Below, piece after piece: positions 1-5,183 of a stretch of DNA of 6,200 nucleotides. This stretch comes from Burkholderiales bacterium. Lineage in GTDB: Bacteria; Pseudomonadota; Gammaproteobacteria; Burkholderiales; Burkholderiaceae_C. The notes beneath the pieces are model-generated. The model was not told where the DNA came from. It worked only from the letters and a program-made list of their open reading frames with translations, and ran no database searches. The position numbers and the translations under genes are program-made. The DNA is taken from assembly GCA_005786815.1 (NCBI GenBank), contig SYDB01000153.1, forward strand, positions 1-6,200, in the 5' to 3' direction. The first letter of the stretch is position 1; every line of letters begins with the position of its first letter.

Positions 1-311
1 AACAAAGCCGCCCTGGCCGCCATGATGGTGGCGCCAGTCGAGCGCCTAGACCTGGCCACCATTTCTGGGGACCAAGGAAAACCAATTTCACGCTGCGCCT
101 TGTCACCCAGGGTGCCTTGCTCTACCGCCTGAATGTAGGTTGGAGCGTGTACCAAGGCCAATTCACCATCGGTGGCAGGTTGGGCAACGTTGGTTTGGAT
201 GGCAGGTATTTCCACTGCCAAGCGGTCTCGCAAAACCCGGTACTTGCCCATAGGAAATCTGTGGCCCTGCGGAAGCGGCAATACAAATTGATCTGAATAA
301 AAAGCGCGCAT
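1..311 (-). CDS. Histone deacetylase family protein, N-terminal part (runs off left edge)
   Basis: The minus-strand frame starting with ATG at 311-309 stays open to base 1 (103 codons plus 2 bases), so the gene continues beyond the window. The protein begins MRAFYSDQFVLPLPQGHRFP and continues with MGKYR. The GHRFPMGKY motif (residues 16-24) and the later R-S-x-G-x-T ... A-x-R-A-A-L stretch near residue 90-103 are typical of the start of bacterial class II-like HDAC / acetoin-utilisation (AcuC/HdaH) proteins. These are Zn-dependent amidohydrolases that deacetylate lysines or small acetylated amines. The His-His dyad and the Zn-binding Asp/His residues lie outside the window, so activity cannot be judged. 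An in-frame TAA five codons before the ATG limits the start. The ribosome site is weak (GGGGTG just upstream). It is divergent from the phasin gene. The family call is by recognition of the N-terminus only. Confidence 0.82.
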   Translation of the reverse strand, partial: MRAFYSDQFVLPLPQGHRFPMGKYRVLRDRLAVEIPAIQTNVAQPATDGELALVHAPTYIQAVEQGTLGDKAQREIGFPWSPEMVARSRRSTGATIMAARAAL

Positions 312-415
312 ACACCCCGTGTGGCCTTATCAATCAAAGCATTGTCTCCGTATGCTGCGCTAAGTCCTTGTTTAGGCTGTCACCTCTAAAGAACGCTCAA
401 CACCCCTTCAAAGCG

Positions 416-443
416 TTGTAAGACCTCGGGATAACCCTAAACT
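416..443 (+). promoter_or_regulatory. Candidate sigma70 promoter of the phasin gene
   Basis: TTGTAA (416-421) and TAAACT (438-443) are separated by 16 bases, and each matches its consensus hexamer at 4 of 6 positions. Transcription would start near 450, giving a leader of about 50 bases before the phasin ATG. This is the best pair I found in the 187-base divergent intergenic region, but the match is only moderate. I found no convincing promoter for the divergent deacetylase gene. Confidence 0.35.
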
Positions 444-451
444 ACATCCCA

Positions 452-466
452 TTGCCGCAACGCAAC
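452..466. promoter_or_regulatory. Short TTGC/GCAA palindrome, possible PhaR-type operator
   Basis: TTGC-C-GCAA (452-460) is an inverted repeat with a one-base centre, and a further GCAA (462-465) follows directly. It lies at the expected transcription start of the phasin gene. In many bacteria phasin genes are repressed by PhaR, which binds TGC/GCA-type inverted repeats near the phaP promoter until polyhydroxybutyrate (PHB) accumulates. The link here is inference from position and base pattern. A nine-base palindrome can occur by chance. Confidence 0.25.
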
Positions 467-498
467 ATTTTTTTAACTTTCACTTTCTGGAGATTTAC

Positions 499-1041
499 AT
501 GATCAATACCGAGCAAATCGTCGCTTCTAACAAAGCAACCCTGAACAACGCATTCGCCATGAGCAACGACGCTTTCACTAGCGTTGAAAAATTGGTTGAA
601 CTCAACCTGACTGCTGCTCGCAGCACTTTGACGGAGTCTGCTGACTTCCTCAAAAGCCTAATGGGCGCTAAAGACCCACAACAATTCTTGGCACTCCAAG
701 CCGAGTTTTTCCAACCTTTGGCAGAAAAAACTGCTTCTTACTCACGCCATGTTTACGAAATCACTTCTGAGACTAGCGCTGAATTGAGCAAGGCTGTTGA
801 AGCCAAAGCCGCAGAAGCACAAAAGCAATTCGTTGGTTTTTTTGACTCTGCTTTGAAAAACGCACCTGCTGGCTCTGAGTCTGCAGTGGCTTTCTTGAAG
901 CAAGCCCTCAACGCAAGCAACACCGCTGCTGAATCCGTACAAAAAGTTGTTAAGCAAGCCACTGACTTGGCTGAAAGCAACTTCCACGCTGTGACTGAGA
1001 CTGCTGCAAAAGTCAGCAAGACAGTTGCCAAAAAGCGTTAA
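499..1041 (+). CDS. phaP: Phasin family protein (PHB granule-associated)
   Basis: This is a 180-residue protein of the phasin_2 type common in Burkholderiales. Phasins coat intracellular polyhydroxyalkanoate granules, control their number and size, and are usually abundant. The sequence is almost entirely amphipathic helix, rich in Ala, Glu, Lys, Ser and Thr, with almost no Pro or Gly and no Cys. Family-like segments include the N-terminal EQIVASNKATLNNAF, a central FLKSLMGAKDPQQFLALQAE region (about residues 50-69) and YSRHVYEI (about 81-88). A basic Ala/Lys tail ends in VAKKR. There is no signal peptide. The start is supported by GGAGA (489-493) five bases before the ATG. The gene is monocistronic: its own promoter region lies upstream and a strong terminator follows 58 bases after the stop. 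Length matches the usual ~180-190 residues. No PHA synthase gene is in the window, so the granule role is by family. Confidence 0.93.
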   Translation: MINTEQIVASNKATLNNAFAMSNDAFTSVEKLVELNLTAARSTLTESADFLKSLMGAKDPQQFLALQAEFFQPLAEKTASYSRHVYEITSETSAELSKAVEAKAAEAQKQFVGFFDSALKNAPAGSESAVAFLKQALNASNTAAESVQKVVKQATDLAESNFHAVTETAAKVSKTVAKKR

Positions 1042-1099
1042 TTTGAAAAGATTGTCTCCTCGGATCTTTTAATCACCCTAGGGTGTTGAGATTCTTTGC

Positions 1100-1131
1100 A
1101 GGGCCCGTCGCAAGACGGGCCCTCTTTTTTT
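1100..1131 (+). terminator. Rho-independent terminator of the phasin gene
   Basis: A perfect 10-bp stem (1100-1109 with 1114-1123, nine of the pairs in GGGCCCGTC/GACGGGCCC) closes a GCAA tetraloop of the stable GNRA class. It is followed by C and then seven T (1125-1131). The T run is on the plus-strand side, so it serves the phasin transcript. In the other direction the hairpin is followed by TGCAAAG, so it would be at best a weak terminator for the convergent patatin gene. Confidence 0.93.
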
Positions 1132-2134
1132 AGCGGGGCAAAAGTGCAACACGCACTTTTGGCAGAGCCGCGAGCATGGCGGCACGTCCGGCTTCGATAG
1201 ATTTACGCCTTGCGCTAAATTCCGCCGACCCTATTGTCCCTAAGGCAGGCCTTACCACCACGTCCGCCTCGCGCAACTCAAAGGTATTGATGCTTTTACC
1301 CATGATGGTGAAAGTTTGCATCAAAATTTGAAACATATCGCCTGTTTTGGCGTTCTCTGGCGTGCTGGAAATATCCACGGCCAACACAAACTCTGCGCCC
1401 ATCTGGCGGGCAAATCGCACCGGAACTGGGGACACCAAGCCACCATCGACAAACTCGCGCGTTCCAATCTTGACGGGCTCAAACACAGAGGGCACCGAGC
1501 TAGACGCGCGCACCGCCGTGCCTAAGTCGCCACGTTGGAACAAAACACCCTGCCCAGTTTGCAAATCGGTGGCCACTATGCCCAAAGACATCGGCAAGTC
1601 CTCAATCTTTTGGTTGCCAGTTTTGCTGTTGACGTAGCGGGCTAAAGCATCACCGCGCATCATTCCTCGGCTGAGCAGAGGAATCGTCCAGTCGGTGATG
1701 GTGGCTTCGTCCATGGTTTCGGACAGTTGTTGCAGCTGGGCACCGTTTTTGCCGCTGGCATAGAAGGCAGCGACCAAACTACCGGCGGAAGTTCCGACAA
1801 TAAAGTCAGGCCTGAGTCCCGCTTCTTCTAGCACTTGGATAACGCCTACGTGGGCGAATCCTCTGGCAGCGCCGCCGCCCAAGGCTAGTCCGAACTTGGG
1901 AACACGTTTCACGGCAGTTGTTTCGGGGGCAGACTCTTTGACGGCACCCTCTGACGCAGCGCCTGAAGTGGGCTTGAGAGGCCCTTGGGTGCTACATGCC
2001 GTCATCACCGCTAAAACCGCACACATCGCAAGCTTACCCATAGCCTGACCAAACTTTTGACCAAAAGCAGATGCCTTCTCTACCTCAACCGTGTGTGAGG
2101 TGATCGACGAAGATGGTGCTGAAATTTGAGGCAT
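1130..2134 (-). CDS. Patatin-like phospholipase, probable lipoprotein (RssA-type)
   Basis: This 334-residue protein has all patatin landmarks: the oxyanion-hole loop GGGAARG (86-92), the nucleophile elbow GTSAG (114-118, Ser116) and DGG (230-232, Asp230) completing the Ser-Asp dyad. The conserved ASSSVPSVFEPV block is at 210-221. Patatin proteins hydrolyse acyl chains from phospholipids or related esters; the substrate is unknown here. A hydrophobic run (about 35-46) ends at M-T-A-C (Cys47), a plausible lipobox with Met in place of the usual Leu at -3. It is followed by a Ser/Thr/Pro/Ala linker (48-76), so the enzyme is probably anchored to a membrane in the envelope. The N-terminus is uncertain: from Met1 there are 31 polar residues before the signal, whereas starting at Met32 (codon 2041-2039) would give a textbook short lipoprotein signal. 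Met1 has a GAGAG about 11 bases upstream; Met32 has no clear ribosome site. The stop codon overlaps the phasin terminator's T tract. Confidence 0.9.
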   Translation of the reverse strand: MPQISAPSSSITSHTVEVEKASAFGQKFGQAMGKLAMCAVLAVMTACSTQGPLKPTSGAASEGAVKESAPETTAVKRVPKFGLALGGGAARGFAHVGVIQVLEEAGLRPDFIVGTSAGSLVAAFYASGKNGAQLQQLSETMDEATITDWTIPLLSRGMMRGDALARYVNSKTGNQKIEDLPMSLGIVATDLQTGQGVLFQRGDLGTAVRASSSVPSVFEPVKIGTREFVDGGLVSPVPVRFARQMGAEFVLAVDISSTPENAKTGDMFQILMQTFTIMGKSINTFELREADVVVRPALGTIGSAEFSARRKSIEAGRAAMLAALPKVRVALLPR

Positions 2135-2170
2135 TGGTTTTTGTACTCTCTATGGTGGCATTGCTTAAGG

Positions 2171-2199
2171 ATTACAGATTGTCCCCGATCGTCGATCCA
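2171..2199 (-). promoter_or_regulatory. Weak candidate promoter for the patatin gene
   Basis: On the minus strand TGTAAT (2176-2171, 5 of 6 matches to TATAAT) lies 17 bases from TGGATC (2199-2194, only 3 of 6 matches to TTGACA). It would give a leader of about 30 bases to the annotated ATG. It overlaps the candidate promoter of the divergent dehydrogenase. The support is the -10 element and position only. Confidence 0.2.
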
Positions 2200-2206
2200 G
2201 CATAAT
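2179..2206 (+). promoter_or_regulatory. Candidate sigma70 promoter of the dehydrogenase gene
   Basis: TTGTCC (2179-2184, 4 of 6) and CATAAT (2201-2206, 5 of 6) are 16 bases apart. The start point would be near 2213, inside the palindromic operator that begins at the end of the -10 box. This arrangement is typical of a promoter blocked by a repressor. Because dnaG follows the dehydrogenase with no visible terminator, this promoter may also drive primase transcription. Confidence 0.45.
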
Positions 2207-2225
2207 TGACGTTACGTCAACGTAA
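2206..2225. promoter_or_regulatory. Overlapping palindromic operator with three ACGT cores (LiuR-like?)
   Basis: TTGACGT-T-ACGTCAA (2206-2220) is a perfect 7-bp inverted repeat around one base. It overlaps a second one, TTACGT-CA-ACGTAA (2212-2225). The ACGT cores fall at 2209, 2214 and 2220. From memory, ACGT-centred inverted repeats of this kind resemble operators of LiuR, a MerR-family regulator of branched-chain amino acid and acyl-CoA catabolism in proteobacteria. The downstream gene fits that regulon. That the site is palindromic is visible directly; the identity of the regulator is inference, and no regulator gene is in the window. Confidence 0.55.
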
Positions 2226-2267
2226 AAAGACACCTCTGACACCCTCATTTACTCATCGGAGATATTC

Positions 2268-3026
2268 ATGGACATCCAAGGCAAGGTTTTTATCGTCACA
2301 GGCGGGGGATCAGGATTGGGCGAAGGAACAGCCCGCGCCTTAGCGCAACATGGCGCGCATGTGGTGATTGCCGATATACAGGTTGAAAAGGGCCGATCCG
2401 TGGCTGAAGTCATCGGTGGCGCGTTTGTCGCCTGCGACGTCAGCAAAGAAGCCGATGGGCAAGCCGTTATTGCCAAGGCTGTATCGATGGGCAAATTGAT
2501 GGGTTTGGTCAACTGCGCAGGAATCGCCCCCGCAGAAAAAACTGTGGGCAAACACGGTGCGCATAAATTAGACGTTTTTACGAAGACGATCACAGTCAAC
2601 TTAATCGGTAGCTTCAACATGATCCGCTTAGCCGCAGAAACCATGAGCCAAAACGAACCTGAGTCTAGCGGCGAGCGTGGCGTCATCATTTCAACCGCCT
2701 CGGTGGCCGCCTACGACGGACAAATGGGCCAAGCCGCTTACAGCGCGTCTAAGGGCGGTGTAGTAGGCATGACACTTCCCATTGCCCGCGACTTGGCGCG
2801 CAACGGCATCCGCAATATGACGATCGCCCCGGGCATTTTCCGGACACCCATGATGTTTGGCCTGCCCCAAGAGGTGCAAGACTCTCTGGCCGCCAGCGTG
2901 CCCTTCCCCTCGCGCTTAGGTACACCGCAAGACTACGCCAAACTCGCCTTGCACATTTTTGAAAATGAAATGCTCAATGGCGAAGTCATTCGCTTGGATG
3001 GCGCTATTCGTCTTGCGCCGAAATAA
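2268..3026 (+). CDS. SDR-family 3-hydroxyacyl-CoA dehydrogenase (HSD10 type)
   Basis: This 252-residue classical short-chain dehydrogenase/reductase has the cofactor motif TGGGSGLG (11-18). Asp36 at the end of beta-2 predicts NAD(H) preference. N-x-A-G (82-85) and the catalytic tetrad Asn111, Ser145, Tyr158, Lys162 (YSASK, 158-162) are all present. The [20 protein letters not shown] stretch and the C-terminal [12 protein letters not shown] are characteristic of the type II 3-hydroxyacyl-CoA dehydrogenase / HSD17B10 branch. That branch oxidises 3-hydroxyacyl-CoA or 2-methyl-3-hydroxybutyryl-CoA in fatty-acid and isoleucine breakdown in the cytoplasm. Length is typical (~252-260). The start is supported by GGAGA (2258-2262) five bases before the ATG. 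It is preceded by its own promoter and operator and ends 14 bases before dnaG, suggesting cotranscription. Exact substrate cannot be read from sequence. Confidence 0.92.
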   Translation: MDIQGKVFIVTGGGSGLGEGTARALAQHGAHVVIADIQVEKGRSVAEVIGGAFVACDVSKEADGQAVIAKAVSMGKLMGLVNCAGIAPAEKTVGKHGAHKLDVFTKTITVNLIGSFNMIRLAAETMSQNEPESSGERGVIISTASVAAYDGQMGQAAYSASKGGVVGMTLPIARDLARNGIRNMTIAPGIFRTPMMFGLPQEVQDSLAASVPFPSRLGTPQDYAKLALHIFENEMLNGEVIRLDGAIRLAPK

Positions 3027-3040
3027 GCATCTTTGCTTTC

Positions 3041-4897
3041 ATGGCGATCCCACAAACATTCATCCAAGAACTCCTCGACCGCACCGACGTAGTCGAGGTA
3101 GTGGGACGGTATGTCGCTCTCAAAAAAGGCGGCGCCAATTACATGGGGCTTTGCCCCTTCCACGGTGAAAAATCACCCTCTTTTTCGGTTAGTCCGACCA
3201 AGCAGTTCTTCCATTGTTTTGGCTGCGGCAAAAACGGAAACGCCATCGGTTTTTTAATGGACCACGCCGGCATGAACTTTGTCGAAGCCGTCAAAGACTT
3301 AGCCCAAAACGCAGGCATGCAAGTGCCCGAAGAGGACATCTCCCCCCAAGACCGCGAACGCGCCGCCCAGGCCCGCCAAAAGCAAACCACACTTACCGAA
3401 GTTTTAGAAAAAGCGGGCGAAGCCTACAGCAAACACCTCAAGTCCTCCCCGCAAGCCATCACGTATTTCAAAAACCGGGGACTGAGCGGAGAAATCGCCA
3501 GACAGTTTGGCTTGGGCTATGCCCCAGACGGATGGCGAAGCTTGGCCAGCGTATTTCCAGACTACCAAGACCCGCTTTTAGTCGAAAGCGGTTTGGTCAT
3601 CACCCAACAAGACGGCGAAGACGACGAAAAACGCTACGACCGTTTTCGTGACCGCGTCATGTTTCCTATTCGCAATATCAAAGGCGAATGCATAGGTTTT
3701 GGAGGCCGTGTGCTTGGCGATGGCACGCCTAAATATCTGAACTCGCCTGAGACACCCGTATTCAGCAAAGGCCGAGAGCTCTACGGCCTGTTCGAAGCCC
3801 GCCAAGCCATACGCGATCTCGGTTACGCCTTGGTGACCGAAGGCTATATGGACGTAGTCGCCCTCTCCCAACTTGGGTTTGCCAATGCAGTCGCCACGTT
3901 GGGCACAGCCTGCACGGGCGACCACATCCAAAAACTTTTCCGATTCACCGACAACGTCGTGTTTGCTTTTGACGGCGACAGTGCAGGTCGTCGCGCCGCG
4001 AAAAAAGCTTTGGACGGCGCACTCAGTTTTGCTAGCGATGTCCGAAGCATCAAGTTTTTGTTTTTGCCCGCCGAGCATGACCCCGATAGCTACATACGCA
4101 CCTTTGGCAAAGATGCATTCGCCCATGCCGTCACGGAAGCCGTGCACCTGAGCCGAATGTTGATCGAAGTGTCCCGCGAAGGTTGCGACTTGCAGAGCGC
4201 CGAGGGCCGTGCGCACTTGGCCAGCAACGCCAAGCCTATGTGGATGGCATTGCCTGATGGCGCGCTCAAGCGCCAATTGCTTGGTGAAATTGCCAGCCTG
4301 TGTGAGCTCGGCACCAATGAATTGCAAGACCTGTGGATTCCACCGACCTCTAACGCCAAGCGTAGTTTTGATTTCAAGAAAAAACCCCGTACTTGGACGC
4401 GCGGTACCCGGCAAATTCCCGCGGGCAGAGCCGACCACGCCGCGCGGGTCTTACTCTCCAACATGGAAATTTGGCAAGAGCTATCGGGTGAAGACCATGA
4501 TCTTCTATGCAGCCTAGCGCCGCCCCACGGCCCCTTGTTTGTTTGGATGGACCTCCAACACCACGAGCACGGAAGCCTTAGTTGGGCCGCTTTGCTAGAA
4601 GGATTGCGCGGCCATGAGTGCGAGGCCTTGGCAACTCGTGTGATGTCCACCAGTTTTGCCAATACGGTTGACGACCCCGATCTCACGAAAGCGCAAGACC
4701 CTGCAAACGATAAACACGCTACTGATGCTAGACAAGAGCTATGCAGCATTTTGCAAAAAATGTTGCTCGAAAACTTAGACGCCCAAATGAAGCAAGCGAT
4801 TGAGGACTCGCAATCCGACCCGACCGCCCTGACCCGCTACAAAGCCCTGTATGAGCGGCGCAAGCAAATTGGCAACGCCTCCGCGCCTAGCGCCTAG
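3041..4897 (+). CDS. dnaG: DNA primase DnaG
   Basis: This 618-residue primase makes the RNA primers for chromosome replication and works at the fork with the DnaB helicase. The N-terminal CHC2 zinc domain has Cys38, His41, Cys59 and Cys62 as ligands. The catalytic core follows, with the basic GFGGRVLGDGTPKYLNSPET stretch (about 226-245). The TOPRIM domain has Glu267 (EGYMD), Asp311 and Asp313 (FDGDSAGRR) and Asp347 (HDPDSY), aligning with the metal-binding acidic residues of E. coli primase. From about residue 430 the sequence becomes a variable linker and a helical C-terminal helicase-binding domain. It is somewhat longer than the E. coli protein (581), mainly in that divergent part. The start is fixed by the family-typical MAIPQTFIQELLDRTDVVEV. 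The 14 bases between the dehydrogenase stop and this ATG contain no clear Shine-Dalgarno sequence, so translation may rely on reinitiation. rpoD follows, as in many bacteria; the usual rpsU/yqeY-type upstream neighbour is absent. Confidence 0.97.
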   Translation: MAIPQTFIQELLDRTDVVEVVGRYVALKKGGANYMGLCPFHGEKSPSFSVSPTKQFFHCFGCGKNGNAIGFLMDHAGMNFVEAVKDLAQNAGMQVPEEDISPQDRERAAQARQKQTTLTEVLEKAGEAYSKHLKSSPQAITYFKNRGLSGEIARQFGLGYAPDGWRSLASVFPDYQDPLLVESGLVITQQDGEDDEKRYDRFRDRVMFPIRNIKGECIGFGGRVLGDGTPKYLNSPETPVFSKGRELYGLFEARQAIRDLGYALVTEGYMDVVALSQLGFANAVATLGTACTGDHIQKLFRFTDNVVFAFDGDSAGRRAAKKALDGALSFASDVRSIKFLFLPAEHDPDSYIRTFGKDAFAHAVTEAVHLSRMLIEVSREGCDLQSAEGRAHLASNAKPMWMALPDGALKRQLLGEIASLCELGTNELQDLWIPPTSNAKRSFDFKKKPRTWTRGTRQIPAGRADHAARVLLSNMEIWQELSGEDHDLLCSLAPPHGPLFVWMDLQHHEHGSLSWAALLEGLRGHECEALATRVMSTSFANTVDDPDLTKAQDPANDKHATDARQELCSILQKMLLENLDAQMKQAIEDSQSDPTALTRYKALYERRKQIGNASAPSA

Positions 4898-4947
4898 TCT
4901 CTAGCCACTTCGCCTACGCCCACGCTCTAAAAAGTCTCAGGTTTAGC

Positions 4948-4975
4948 TTGAAAAAAAAGAGGCTTTCGGTATAAT
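4948..4975 (+). promoter_or_regulatory. Strong sigma70 promoter of rpoD
   Basis: TTGAAA (4948-4953, 5 of 6 matches) and a perfect TATAAT (4970-4975) are 16 bases apart, with an A-tract (4951-4958) running from the -35 into the spacer. It is the best promoter in the window. It would start transcription near 4982, so rpoD can be transcribed independently of dnaG. There is no obvious terminator between dnaG and this site, so readthrough is also possible. Confidence 0.78.
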
Positions 4976-4981
4976 CCAAAT

Positions 4982-5183
4982 CTTTGGCAAGTGCGACAGC
5001 AGCACCTCCGGGCCAGGCCAACCGTGACATCAGCGCACGACTCGCCGCTAAACCGCAAGGACTGCACACCAAATGTTCGCCCACCTCGCTTGCCTCATTC
5101 CTAGGGTTTCGCCCTTTACCAGTTAAATTCCGTGCGGTTTTCAGCGCGGAGTGTGTGTTTTTATTTGAAGTTCAGGAGTTTCC
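4982..5183 (+). other. Long 5' leader of rpoD
   Basis: If the promoter at 4948-4975 is right, rpoD mRNA has an untranslated leader of about 200 bases. I see no tRNA, known riboswitch core or convincing small gene in it. It holds a small hairpin at 5130-5149 (CCGTGC pairing with GCGCGG, one G-T pair, 8-base loop) and a weaker one near 5103-5115 (AGGGT/GCCCT). The rpoD ribosome site AGGAG (5174-5178) is not sequestered by either. A TTG-started frame through this region runs out of frame into rpoD and has no family features. Confidence 0.4.

Noticed and set aside
122..337. Small minus-strand frame (71 codons)
   Set aside because: The deacetylase-family protein is read in another frame of the same strand, so this one is a shadow.
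2206..2225. Palindrome as a rho-independent terminator
   Set aside because: The arms are only 7 bp around a single base, so the hairpin could not form well in RNA, and it lies just upstream of a gene start at a promoter. An operator fits better.
3578..4438. Long open frame (286 codons) antisense to dnaG
   Set aside because: It lies wholly opposite the conserved zinc/TOPRIM-encoding part of dnaG, has no recognisable family or ribosome site, and is explained by codon bias of the sense gene. The antisense frame at 4090-4749 is rejected for the same reason.
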